NCBI GenBank assembly: GCA_963931865.1
Contig: OZ007510.1
Coordinates: forward strand, 5,549,399-5,613,398
Source of the DNA: Axinella damicornis
Taxonomy: Eukaryota > Porifera > Demospongiae > Axinellida > Axinellidae
Direction: 5' to 3'
Length of the DNA: 64,000 nt
Made by a program: the position numbers and the translations under genes. Shown here in pieces: positions 10,431 to 21,591 of this stretch (position 1 is its first letter; each line of letters opens with the position of its first letter). Under the pieces are notes generated by a model. That model was not told the DNA's origin, did no database searches, and saw only the letters and a list, made by a program, of their open reading frames with translations.

Positions 10431-11100
10431 TCATACCCGACCACCTCTGTGTTCCTGTTGCAGAATAGCTCCCATACCCAACCAGCGAACTATGTGGACT
10501 GTGGATGTTTCTTCACCATGGAATCCACCATCATACGACTGCAACTCTGCAAGCCGCAACTGCACTGCTAGAGCATAGTCCTTGCTAAGTTGTTCTTGAA
10601 GAGGAAGTCTGACTGCTACAGCTTTGCGCTCGTCATGATCAAGTTCCTCAGCTAATATGTGGTCAGCTTCTATCTGCTCCCTCTCTTCCAGTTTTGCTAT
10701 CTCCTCCATCACCCGAGCTGGTGTAGGTAGGAACACAGGTGTGATGCTCTGGAAGACGCCCCGGATGACCTTGACATCGTCTCCACCACCGTCGGCAACC
10801 AAGACAGGTGATGTAGGTGGGTCCACAGGAAGGATGCCCTCGACATCTCCGCCACTGTCACCGCCGGCAACCAAGACAGGTGATGTAGGTGGGTCCACAG
10901 GAAGGATGCCCTCGACATCTCCGCCTCGACATCTCCGCCACCGCCACCGTCGGCAACCAAGACAGGTGGTATAGGTGGGTCCACAGGTAGGATGACCTCG
11001 ACGTCTCCACCACCGCCGCCACTACCGCCACCGTCGGCAACCAAGACGAGTGGTGTAGGTAGGTCAACCTTGACCTTGACATCGCCGTCACCGCCGCCAC
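10431..11100 (-). CDS. Repeat-bearing exon with a charged helical tail, unrecognised
   Basis: The minus strand encodes about five copies of a roughly 22-residue repeat with the core DVEGILPVDPPTSPVLVADG. A helical, Glu/Lys/Arg-rich segment follows (ARVMEEIAKLEEREQIEADH, then DYALAVQLRLAELQ). The last motif resembles ubiquitin-interacting helices of the UIM/MIU type, but this is only a resemblance. A 14-bp direct duplication near 10922-10935 shifts the frame between the upstream and downstream repeats, so the exon as sequenced is interrupted unless the duplication is an error or a polymorphism. Confidence 0.4.
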
Positions 11101-11318
11101 TGCCACCTTACTGTAGTTTCCACCTTGATGGACATACTTTACTAACTGCTTCCGAGAGTATGCGCTCTTGGAGATTACATGATAATGGGCGTCATTATCG
11201 CAATGTGTGATGGCCGCCACTTGAAAGTTTGCTAATTAAGTTTGTCCAAAGCTTGATGAAAAGTAATTAATACTCCTATTATCATATCTAATGTTAACTC
11301 CATGTTCGGTGGACCAAT

Positions 11319-11391
11319 TACCTCTACCTCTTCCCCTTCCTCCTCTTTCTCTCCGTCTTCCTTCAGCACCACGTCCTCTTTGTCCACCTAT
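11319..11391 (-). CDS. Possible exon, charged (RGG-like or acidic depending on frame)
   Basis: On the minus strand, after a possible acceptor (CTATAG), the sequence is open in two frames. One reads Arg/Gly-rich peptides (RGAEGRRRERGGRGRGRG), the other acidic peptides (VDKEDVVLKEDGEKEEEG). The frame cannot be fixed without a joined neighbour. It may be part of the unrecognised minus-strand gene below it. Confidence 0.25.
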
Positions 11392-11651
11392 AGGATGAAA
11401 GTAAATTAGTAGGTGTGTAAAGTGGTAGCAACACTTACTGTGTTCGCTTATCTCCCTCGGAATGGGGAGGGTAGGAGGCTTCCAAAACTTTGTTCAAAAT
11501 TATCTGCGTACCAACTAGCTTCCTGCGCAGATTTTTGTCGCTTGCAGTACGGGAAAGCGAGGAGGGCCTGGTACATTTGTCCTAGTCTATGAAGTCCTGC
11601 AAGATACCCAAAGTTCCCCCTGCAGTTACCGTGTATGTAACTGGACAACAT

Positions 11652-12240
11652 TCTTTTTTTATTATAATAAATAAATGACTATAATATACTGCAAATAACA
11701 ACAACCAAAAAAAAATAGGACAGAACAAGACAAACAAACAACAGCAAAACAAAGAAAAACTATAATCATAGCGACCTTTCAGTGGGAACATTTGTGATCT
11801 TTTAAGGGAGAGATGAAAGTTAGCAGTTAATGAATTTTCTCCCTTCTGACCTTATTTGCTGTCACTCCCTCTTTGATCTCTTGAGATTTGCTCTCTCCAC
11901 TCGCGGTATTCTTTAGCGAAAGGGTTGCTCATGATTCTGCTCTCCAGAGACTCCCTCTGGCCTCCCGTTCTACAATGTAATCTTGCTGCCATAGTTCTGA
12001 CAGTCTCTCCTTTACCGTAAAATCTACACGGTAAATTACCATAGTAGCATTCTGGAATGTAGTGCTCTTTAACCGGGACACTTCACTAGGGGAAGAAGGT
12101 ACTCCCTTTTAGGTTGTGAAGGGTATATAGACCACAAGTCAGGAATGCTGAACAGAAAATAAATAGGAACAACTGCACAAATTTAAAGAAATAAGACAAC
12201 AGAAGTCCGTTCTGCTAACTTAAATACTCAGGATAACTCA
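11652..12240. other. Intergenic, nothing recognised
   Basis: AT-rich stretch with short homopolymers and no convincing coding or repeat structure. Confidence 0.4.
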
Positions 12241-12251
12241 GTAGACTTAAA

Positions 12252-12950
12252 CTTCCTTGGGCCTGAACGGGCCTGCCTGGTAGTAGTAGGCCAGACTCAT
12301 TTTTGACTCGTTGCCTGTAACGGCCATAAGTGCCATACTTGCTCTCTAGCATACATAGCAGCTTCTTTGCCCCATGGCCGTCAAAAACGTCCAGGAAGGC
12401 CTGCTATCGCAGCAGTTCTTCCTTGGGCCTGAACGGGCCTGCCTGGTAGTAGTAGACCAGACTCATTTTGACTCGTTGCCTGTAACGGCCATAAGTGCCA
12501 TACTTGCTCTCTAGCATACATAGCAGCTTCTTTGCCCCCATGGCCGTCAAAAACGTCCAGGAAGGCCTGCTATCGCAGCAGTTTCACGGAAGATAATCTT
12601 CCATATGTCGCCTTACGCCAGTTGTAATAGCAGCTTCTTTCCCTCCATGTCCTTCAAAACGTCCAGGAAGGCTTGCTATCGCAGCAGTTTCAAAGAAGAT
12701 AATCTTCCATATGTCGCCTTACGCCAGTTGTAATAGCAGCTTCTTTCCCTCCATGTCCTTCAAAACGTCCAGGAAGGCTTGCTATCGCAGCAGTTTCACA
12801 GAAGATAATCTTCCATATGTCGCCTTACGCCAGTTGTAATAGCAGCTTCTTTCCCTCCATGTCCTTCAAAAACGTCCAGGAAGGCTTGCTATCGCAGCAG
12901 TTTCACAGAAGATAATCTTCCATATGTCGCCTTCTGCCAGTTGTATGTTC
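12252..12950. repeat. Two-tier tandem repeat
   Basis: A unit of about 165 bp starting CTTCCTTGGGCCTGAACGGG occurs twice (12252-12417 and 12418-12585). Its end part (TAGCAGCTTCTTTCCCTCCA, then CCAGGAAGGCTTGCTATCGC) combines with a new segment (GATAATCTTCCATATGTCGC) to form a unit of about 105 bp repeated about four times to 12950. The second array therefore grew out of the end of the first. It is non-coding. Confidence 0.85.
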
Positions 12951-12959
12951 ATGTGTGGT

Positions 12960-13999
12960 ACATTGTACTATTTTAGCAGTATTTGTTTCTTAACAATATT
13001 CTGTCAAGAAGTTTGTTTGCAGTCTGTAATGTGTAAATGTATAGGCTCCTAGACGTGAATGAGGAATAGGTTGTGCGATTAGGTTGTGCACTGCTACACA
13101 TAGTAGACAGAATAGTTCTACAACTTTCGATACCAAATGTTTCTCGTGTACTGCCAGATGTAATTACCTTGTTTGTGGCTGGAATGGCCAGCAACGATGC
13201 CAGACAAAGCTCCCAACATTCACTATTCATTATTACTGATGAGTTGTGATTGAGTTGTGATATAGGCCTTCTTGTGTGATTTTAACATACTTCTTTGTTA
13301 TAGCTGGGACATCATTTTTAAATAATGTTCTTTTTCCTGTACAATTTGATTTGCCTTAACTCATTGCACGTGGAAAAGGCGTCATAATTATTTTGGTTGC
13401 CACGAGGTCAAACGTTTCTCGATCTCTCATAGGCATAGACAGGTATTGTAACTGATGAAGCCGTCTCTGAGGTTAGCTGGTCCGAACACTGATGAGGCTG
13501 CCTTATATACTTTACCCAAAATTCAGAGGTTGCTATAGGAGTCGCAGAATGATCTTAGTCATGGGCTTGTCAACTGTATGTCTTGATCTGCTATCTCACG
13601 TGTGACAAAATGATTCTGCTAGCTCGAACTCGAACAATTTGCCAACAGAAATCTTCCGGTGATTGTCTGGTGTGACTTTTTTCAAGTTTGTAGACCACAC
13701 ACCCCCACACCCCCCGTACCTAAGAGAAGAAAGAAACACACACTCCAATGTCATTCCAGGAAGGGAACACCTTCACCAATTAACCGCAATACCACATGCG
13801 CCTATATATAGGTTCGCCACGTACAATGAGTTAAGGCATTTTCTTGCACAGGGCCTTAGCTGCGTAGAGTAGATTCGTATGCTCATGCACTTCTTTTGTG
13901 TTTGTACTTCCCAGCGTGGCTATTGTCAACGATCAGATGACGATCTGGAATGCTAACCCAAAGAGTGTGCAGGCAAGAAGCAGACCTCACAGAGCACAG
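12960..13999. other. Intergenic, nothing recognised
   Basis: Short overlapping frames only. The minus-strand frame 12973-13230 has no splice or family support. Confidence 0.35.
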
Positions 14000-14254
14000 C
14001 TAACTGAGGGCCCACATCACTATTCTATTATACGGCTGTACATCCATTCGTAAGGAAGTCACACGTGACCCATCAGCTTTGAGCTTCAGGGTAGAGAGCA
14101 GCACATGAAGCAGTGTAGCATGTAGAGTGCAAAGGTCACTTGCGAATCTGGTGACGATGTCGTATACAGCATCTAAACCACTGTGTGTCACATCATAATG
14201 GATGGAGCCATGCAAGTGTGAGCTACAATTCTCTGAAAGTGGATGTAGACGCAA
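14000..14254 (-). CDS. Possible C-terminal exon, unassigned
   Basis: A minus-strand frame begins after a reasonable acceptor (CATCCACTTTCAG) and ends in a stop at 14000. It reads helical peptides such as SGLDAVYDIVTRFASDL and LLSTLKLKADGSRV. Its upstream exons would have to lie beyond NXF1 on the opposite strand, which is awkward. It is a plausible but unproven exon. Confidence 0.22.
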   Translation of the reverse strand: MRLHPLSENCSSHLHGSIHYDVTHSGLDAVYDIVTRFASDLCTLHATLLHVLLSTLKLKADGSRVTSLRMDVQPYNRIVMWALS

Positions 14255-14519
14255 ATCTGTTTCGTGTAGCTGCTCTCATTGTGGTTGTAATTCCAGTCAC
14301 GTGTTACTTCCGTTGCATGTAAAGACTAACCAGACTTTATGCTTCTCCTGCTTGTGTTAGTTATAAACAGAAGAAGAACATCATAATACCCTCTTGTGAC
14401 ATCATCACTGTGACACAACGATGTCGTCACAGGACACAGACAATGACACTATGACAACACAATGACATCATGTGATGGGTCTTGACTTGGTAATTACCTC
14501 TATTGTGCTGTTGTTATAG

Positions 14520-15821
14520 TATGCTGAAGAGGAGATGAGAAAGTTCCAAGCAGCTCAGCAACTACAGCAGCAGCCGACCCTACAGCAGATCGCCTCCATG
14601 AACCAACCCTCCACCTCTGCAGCTGCTATTGCGGGGCCCAGCTTCCATTCCCCGCCTCCTGTATTTGCTAATCCACAGGTAGGATGGATGTACAGTGTGT
14701 CTATGGGGGCCTAAGGTCTTAAGACAAAGCGAGTCCTGATGGGGTAATTACTAATTGTATGGTCTTTCCAAACTGTCTGTATGTGATGAGAATAAATAAC
14801 GACGGCTGTCCAGACCGTACATTTGGCGATGTATGAAACATTTTTTCCAATTAGTGCCTACTTTTTACCATGTTAGAAGCTTGTCTAGTAGCATAGGATA
14901 GCATTCTCAGATTATAGCCACACCATGTAACTGTTTGTTGAATGTAAACGTTAATATTCAGAATTCTTCTCCTGTGTAGGAAGAAGCTGTGCGAAAGCTC
15001 TCAGAAGAGACTGGAATGAACTTGGAATGGAGTAGAAAGTGAGTTGTGCAGCGTCTCCTCTAGCATTGCCTAGTGCAAGGTAGCATGTGTTGTATACAAC
15101 ACCAACACCTTTGGTAAAAGGTTGCTCTTGGTCGAGATAAAGTGATCGTAGTTTTGAAGGTTAGACTGCAGGTATTCCTGTTGATTCTCTCACAACGCTC
15201 GTTTCATATACTCATTGCGTCAGCGCTAGGCAGTTCTCTGCATTTGCAGAGGTCTGCAAGCGCCCACCTCCCTTCATGAGCGGGTCTGTGTGAGCCCCAT
15301 GTAGTGATAGTGGAACCACTCTTAATGAATTTAGGACACCTTGGCAATGTCCTAACGTCGTCATCGTATTAGTATTGTTCGCCCCCTAAAATGAAGGACA
15401 CCTCCCTAATCAGGAAGCCCAAGGGTGTCCATTTTAGAGGGGTTTCCACTGTACTGTCTTACAGGGTTTGCCTGTGACGACAGAGACATTCAACCTGTTC
15501 TCTCTCTCTCTCTCTCTCTAGATGCTTATCTGAGAATCTGTGGGACTACAGCAAGGCATTCGTGGCATTCAGTTTACTACAGGTGAGACTGCAGTGATAC
15601 TAACATTCCTGGTTGGTAGGGGGGGGGGGGGGGGGGGGGGACTATTGGTGCTTGCTTTGGTGATTTGGTGAGCAGTGTCTTATGTCTGCAACTGTTAGGG
15701 ATTGAGTAGTAACAGTGCTTGGGTCTCACTGCCAGTGTCTCTGCTAATGATGCACAATAATTGTGCTATTCTTGATCCTCTACAGAAACAAGGCAAAGTA
15801 CCTCCGCAGGCATTCCTGTAA
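14520..15821 (+). CDS. NXF1: Nuclear RNA export factor 1, C-terminal exons
   Basis: Four exons are seen: 14520-14678, 14980-15038, 15522-15582 and 15786-15821 (stop). The first encodes a Gln/Pro/Ser-rich linker (QLQQQPTLQQIASMNQPSTS). The next three encode the TAP-C (UBA-like) domain, including SEETGMNLEWSRKC, ENLWDYSKA and GKVPPQAFL before the stop. In NXF1 this domain binds FG-repeat nucleoporins so that bound mRNA crosses the nuclear pore. All phases join exactly. The third exon's acceptor is a TC microsatellite, and a G run follows that exon at 15620-15641. I could not find the RRM, LRR or NTF2-like exons on the plus strand upstream, so they lie in long introns I missed, outside the window, or are absent. 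Confidence 0.92.
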
Positions 15822-16512
15822 CTCATTTCCTGTCTCTTACCTCTGTTTGGGTACACGTATGCATCAATACAACATTTCTTATAATATATTATAATATATT
15901 TCTTGTTGGCTTGTACTAGAAGCACTATGAAATTTCAGGCTTCTTTGCTAAATGAGAAAGTATGGGAGTTATAGCGATGGCAGAGTCTACCTCTAGGAGG
16001 AAATTCCTTTACCCATCCTGTTCATAAAATTAATTGTAGAGTTTCGGGCGGGACAAGGAGTTCAATCCCCTGGTTTCTTTGTTTCTTCAAAAATGGACCA
16101 TGACTGCATAACCATGTCACTAATTACTAGCCAGGCCTTAGCCATCACACACACAGGTGTCAACAATGCCATGTGCTTGTATGGTTCCTATTGCTGAGAA
16201 TAATCACCACCTTAGCCTTCTTCACAGTCTCTTTACATCACTTGTCCACCATGCAGGGAAGCAAACTTGCCTCGAGATCTGATCAAATAGAGGTTCACAG
16301 CTCATGCAATGAATCAATCTCTCCCTCCTCGAGCACCCCCCCTGTACTGCAAGTGCATGATAAAATTAAAAAAGCTGGGCATGGGACTGGAAATGAGGCT
16401 ATGCACAATCCCAATTGCACATCAGCAACATAATTAATGTACAGTGCTCCAAAAGCTCAAAACTGACCTCATACAAAATTATGAATTAGTAAACTATAAT
16501 TATTGTAGGTGT
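15822..16512. other. Convergent intergenic region between NXF1 and MAAI
   Basis: This should hold both 3' untranslated regions. No canonical AATAAA is seen at a convincing position on either strand. A 'GTGGGACTGG' type remnant of the small foldback family lies near 16370-16405. Confidence 0.4.
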
Positions 16513-19500
16513 TCAGCTTGGAGGGCAGTCTGGCTGCTCAGAAGGTTGGGCCTTCTTGAAGGCCTCCAGCTCACTCAGGGCAGCATTGATCCGAGAGATA
16601 GTGGGGTATCCCGACATGTCCACCTTGAACCTACAGTAGTACCAGTACACACATTACTGTACGTATATACACCTGATCAATCAACCAGTTGCTATGGTTA
16701 CCCTATAACTAGGAGAATGCATCACATTGTGGGGCGAGCGTGAGCGAGTGCAATGCAATGCAGAACGAGTATTTGCATGCATGCACAGTCAGTCAAATAA
16801 TATGCATGACTGAGGCGACAGAAATCATAATATGACAATCAAACACACACTGCACACATGCACAACATGGGGACCTAGCTATAGCCCGCTAGCTATGCAT
16901 GCTGCACACTGGTCTAGTACACCATGTGGCTGCAGGACATGTGCAGGTTGGTGAGGTAAGTCCACCAGCGGTCTTCGTCCAGTTTGCTGTTGCTACAGGC
17001 GAGAAGGTACAGAGCCTGGTTAGACTGTTCATGGTTTGGTCCACGAGCTAGTGGTCTCTGTCTGTGCTGTCGCCGTTGTCCATCAAACAGGTAGAGTATT
17101 CACGCGATGCATTGAGTATCGTTTTGGAATTAACGTAAGAATACACAAAATAAGAGCAGGAAGTGATTTATGGCACGACGTACATATGATACATAGAAAT
17201 ATTGGAACATTTACAGCAAACTCGTCTATGTGGGGCTCACTCGCGCTCGCCCCAACTAACCTCTCTCTAGTTCCTAAAATTTATGGCAGGAGGAAGGTTC
17301 ATGAATTTGCAGTTTTGTTACACATGGCCACTAACATAGCCTGCATTGGCAATAAGCGGCCAATGTACGAGCGAATGGTAGTTGCAATACAAGTACTATG
17401 GTATGTGAATAGTGGCTTTGAACCAGTGTGTTGTGAGTAAATAAGGCCATGACTACTAACCAATCTCTGGGAATGATTCCAGGTCGATTCTCATGGAAAA
17501 AACTTTGTTCTCAAATCACCAATTGGGGAAATTTGTAAACGTTTTCTCCCGTGAAATAAACCCGCTATACAGACTACTCTGTTATAATATAGCAGCACTG
17601 GGTCATACCTGTTTGCATTATAAATCTGTGGGACGACACACAAGTCTGCCATTGTGACCTGCAGTAAGAGGACAATAGTGAATACACTGCGGTACTTGAA
17701 CAACCACCACTCACCTCATCCCCAACACTGTACTTGCCAGCTGTCTTTTGAAGCAACTTTTCCAGCCCTGTATAATGGAGTAGAGGACAGTGATGTGTGA
17801 GCTTAGTTAGTCTCATGCCCAGACCCCTCACTGAGGGTTTGGGAATGAGACTAGAGCTTAGTGTGCTGATCAATGGCATTCTGGAATCAGCCCTGGGAGT
17901 GGGGTTTTATGGTATAGGACTGCGACATGAAATTAATATTCATATAAAGGGGCCATAACTCAGAACAACAGCACCATCAGCTGGGCCATACAGGCTCCAG
18001 CCTCGTTTCCAGGTCATTCCTAATGGCCTGGGAACGAGGCCACACAGGCTGGAGGATCCAGCCTCATTTCCAGATGCTGGCACGGGGGAATGATGCCACA
18101 TGGAGTTAAATCCTGGCTCCCAGACAGAGATTATACCATGCACAAAGCACAAAGTCAATTTGAGTGATCAAGGTCAAGTGGCAGAGTGATTGCAGACAAG
18201 GATACTAGGCAAACACCGCCGGGCAGAAGGGACTTGTAATCATCATACTGAGCACACACACTGCCACCTTACCATTGAAGCCCTGCTCTATCCAGTACTT
18301 GCCCCACTCGAGCTTCTTCTCATCACCCACATACTTCAACACTCTCAGATTCTGCATACAGATGGCAAGTATACACAACTCACTGCACCTACAGGCCACA
18401 TACTTCAGATTCTGCATAATTATTATGGCTAAGTAACTTAATAACGCACGACTACAAGTATTGTATGAAGCTTGAGGGCAATAGAAACCAGCGCCTTACT
18501 GAAAATAATTTTTTCTCCTGGTTGTATGCCACTGCGACATCTTCCAACTTAGCAGAAAACCACACCTGATAACCAATGATGCATGAGCATCCTTCAGAGG
18601 TGAATGTGGAAGCGACAAAAAGAGCACCCACCCCCAAACTTGTAAGATGCACCACCCATGGGTGCTCTTGTGCGAGACTATGGTACTTGCAGTATTTGAA
18701 GCGATGACAAACTGGGCAGGAGCTAAGATGCACGGCCCAAGGATGCTCATGTGCGAGACTATATATGGTACTTGCAGTATTAGAAGTGATGATAAACTAG
18801 AGGTACAATGTACTCCGATCTTCTGCTTGATTGATACCATCCTGAAATATACATAATTATTATGAACAAATGAGTTCAAGGATCACGTTAAGACGTACCT
18901 GAATTGGTTGTATGCCACTGCATATGCAGTCAGCTACTGCACGAACCTGCAAGCGGAGAGTTTTGCAAAAAGGTCCACTCTCTTCTTAATTACTCATGGC
19001 TTAGCTGAATATAACACATCCCATTTATCATGTACCAGGTACGTAGTTCATAGAAGCTGTTAACTAGGAGAATGCAGGGCATTGTGGGGCTCGCCTGACA
19101 AACTGACGTACTGCATGCCAATAATCATTCTCTGAGTGATCGTAGGCTGGGAGGCCCGGGCGGCGCTGCGCAGCTAATAAGGGAAGCTGGGGGTGGGGCC
19201 TGCGATGTAGCCAATTGTCGTTCAGTCTGCAGCTGCATTTTCAAGTTCGTGGTAGCCTCGTTCTCAGTCCCACGCCCAGCTTTTCGTTGCTTGCCCTACT
19301 GCAAGCAACGTACGTACGGCAAGAAACGAAAAGCTGGGCGTGGGACTGGGAACGAGGCTACACTGTACCTGAGAGGAGTACCCCAAGCTGCCGAGAGAAT
19401 CTCTCCCTCCAGCTGACCTCTGCAAGTCTATAGTAGCTACGTAGTTTGTAGCACCGGCGTAAAGCATAGCAGGCTCTACTCAGTACTGTCGTGCGGGCGA

Positions 19501-21475
19501 CTTGTACGCGTGTTGCTGATCCAGCACGCGGGCGGGCGGCGCAACATTACGATTTTCCACTTGGATATACGGTCATACACTAAATCGGACAGACACCAAC
19601 TGGACCGACGGACGGACATCCTGAAGAGCATGACTATGTGGGGCTCGCTCAGGCTCGCCCCAATAACAAACCTGCTGCCTTCTGAAAGGGTCGTTTCTTG
19701 GAAGGAGGTACGGAGGAGTGTCTCTGGTCTCATCCAGGTACTCGATGATTGACAGCTGCAGGGTAGGGAGGGCATTTCACAACCTGAACATTAAAATGCA
19801 TGATGTTTCATTCCTGAAAAAGTTACATGTACAAGGGCTGGAATCATGATATCCCTCCTCTCCTTCCATCTCCCCTTCCTCCTCCTTCCCCCTCCCCCTC
19901 CTCCTCCTCCTTCCCACTCTCCCTCCTTCCCCTCCCCCCTCCTCCTCCTCCTTCCCACTCTCCCTCCTTCCCCCTCCCCCTCCTCCTCCTCCTTCCCACT
20001 CTCCCTCCTTCCCCCTCCCCCTACTCCTTGAGTGGGGCAACAGATCACATGCATAGCACACAGTCTCTAAGGGTAGACACCCACATTCTTCATCAAGGTC
20101 CTCTTGGCTCTGAGACATTAGTGGCAGGTGTGACATCGCGGTGGCACATAACATATCATGTATGAAGTCCTAACTTCCTTTTTTCTCCAATTCTGTGAGG
20201 CAAAAATCTTGGATGGAGAGCCTGGGTACGAGGTTACCATGCTTGTGTTTTTTTTGTTTAAGTTGTAATGCCCTCTGCTGGACTTGTTGCAGCTGTCAGT
20301 TGTGCATGATGGCATTTCACTCAATACCACCAGTTCAGCGCTGCTGTGAATAGAACTCGAGGCTTCAAACACAGCTCACTCAGGCTCACAGCTAGTGCTA
20401 ACACACCTGCCTATCACATCTGCTATGAAATCTGTGAACTTGCATGCAAAATGGCAGGTATGAAGTCCCCGTCAAGACTGACTTATTTAGAAGCAAGTTA
20501 CTTGAGTCAAGTTGCAACCCAGCTCACTGCAACACTATCATCAACTCAGCAACTCACCGACTGGGTTAGCGTATGCCCATCGATTTCCAGGGTGGGAACC
20601 ATACACTGAGGGTTCAGAGCCTTATACGAGTCCACAAACTGGAATGAAAATTATAGAAACCAGTGACTCCTTGGCACAATGATAATGTCACGATACTCTG
20701 TCGTGTTACTCTAGGAACAGCTGTTCATGGTTTAGTACTCACTGCTGATAACTCATTAGCCTTTTATAGCCTTTTATAGTTGTAGCCTCAGATCAAAATG
20801 GTATCTCTCACATAATTATGACGATGTGACAGTACATAATGTAGGTATGGTTACTGCATGTGCTAGCGATTTGCAGGTACAGTCACTGCTTGTGTACCAA
20901 CCTGTTCTCCCCCATCCTTCACCAAGTGAACTGCTCTATACTCATAGTCAATTCCCTTCAAAGCAAGAGCTAAGCAGCAAACAAACAAACAAACAAAACA
21001 AACAAAGAAAACAAGGTGACTGATTATCTTCCGTTGTGCTCATACTTACAAGCACATGACAGAAGAATGCACTTTACTAAGTTAAAGCTAGCATGAGGAC
21101 TCACAATCACACGCTAATTTGTTGCAATTTCACTGGTCAATGATAGGGTTAGTAGTTACATGCTCTAAGCTGCAGTACTAATCACCTCCTAGAATAAGCA
21201 CTATTGACGCCCAACACAAAAAGGTGTAAGACACTCCAAGTGCTGAACAGGTAATCCCTTCACTGGCTATCGACCCATCATGGTAAAACCAGGAGACTAT
21301 GCGTACATGCATCACAGTAAAGTACATCTTACCAATGCGAACTCTCCAGGAACAACTGCTTCTGAAGTAGGAGTATAGCACAGGCTGTAGAGAGGGAGGA
21401 GGACATAATGGGATTCCCGCAAAGTGAGCTAGCAAAACATGAAAGAAACCAAACCTTCACTGACTGAGCTGCCAT
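16513..21475 (-). CDS. GSTZ1: Maleylacetoacetate isomerase / glutathione S-transferase zeta
   Basis: Ten exons on the minus strand: 21455-21475, 21333-21384, 20902-20969, 20558-20638, 19672-19755, 18899-18946, 18273-18351, 17715-17767, 17609-17658 and 16513-16630. Every phase joins and the total is 217 codons, close to the 216 of human GSTZ1. The protein converts maleylacetoacetate to fumarylacetoacetate with glutathione, the penultimate step of tyrosine breakdown, in the cytosol. Diagnostic segments are the zeta active-site motif SSCSWRVR (residues 16-23), ALNPQCMVPTLEIDG, IIEYLDETR, VTMADLCVVPQIYNANR and YPTISRINAALSELEAF. The start is the only ATG giving the family N-terminus. The gene shares a 116-bp upstream region with POMT2. 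The last intron carries a GGGGCGAGC-type element and others hold small foldback elements. Confidence 0.97.
16729..17256. mobile_element. GGGGCGAGC-ended non-autonomous element, copy 1
   Basis: The ends are inverted copies of GGGGCGAGCGYGAGYGAG, the left preceded by GAATGCATCACATTG. The element lies in the last intron of MAAI. On the minus strand its interior is open through [14 protein letters not shown] and [12 protein letters not shown], peptides also encoded in the copy at 41862-42470. No transposase is seen. Confidence 0.7.
17808..17853. mobile_element. Minimal foldback element (46 bp) with 9-bp target duplication
   Basis: The element starts TAGTCTCATGCCCAGAC and ends with its inverse GGGAATGAGACTA. 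It is flanked on both sides by the identical 9-mer GAGCTTAGT. It belongs to the TAGCCTCGTTCCCAGG family seen across the window. Confidence 0.8.
19081..19664. mobile_element. GGGGCGAGC-ended element, copy 2, carrying a nested foldback
   Basis: The left end reads CATTGTGGGGCTCGCC and the right end GCTCGCTCAGGCTCGCCCCA. The TAGCCTCG foldback element 19253-19360 lies inside it. The element is in MAAI intron 5, beside the acceptor-distal side of exon 19672-19755 (minus strand). Confidence 0.6.
19253..19360. mobile_element. Small foldback element of the TAGCCTCG family
   Basis: A 108-bp near-perfect hairpin starts TAGCCTCGTTCTCAGTCCCA and ends with the inverse TGGGACTGGGAACGAGGCTA. Arms are about 45 bp with a short centre (GCAAGCAACGTACGTACGGC). 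The flanks show no clear target duplication, so it may have been rearranged when nested in the larger element. Confidence 0.8.
19855..20030. repeat. CT-rich tandem repeat
   Basis: Units of about 47 bp built from CTCCTCCTCCTTCCCACTCT and CCCTCCTTCCCCCTCC. Open frames across it are artefacts of composition. It is in an intron of MAAI. Confidence 0.85.
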
Positions 21476-21591
21476 GATCTCGACAGTCTGCGCATGCGTA
21501 TAACCGTATCAACTCTGAACTTTAACCACGTGCTAATTGTTATTGTTAACCCTTTCGCTAGTACAAAGTACAAAGTGCAAGCTAGTGTTCA
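21476..21591. promoter_or_regulatory. Bidirectional promoter between MAAI and POMT2
   Basis: The two start codons face away from each other across 116 bp, so transcription of both genes must start in or near this stretch. It contains TGCGCATGCG at 21489-21498, the core of the NRF-1 palindrome, and an E-box CACGTG at 21527-21532. There is no TATA box. TATA-less NRF-1/E-box promoters are typical of divergent housekeeping gene pairs. Confidence 0.75.

Noticed and set aside
19777..20165. Glu/Gly-rich frames of 87-125 codons
   Set aside because: Artefacts of the CT-rich repeat in an intron of MAAI.
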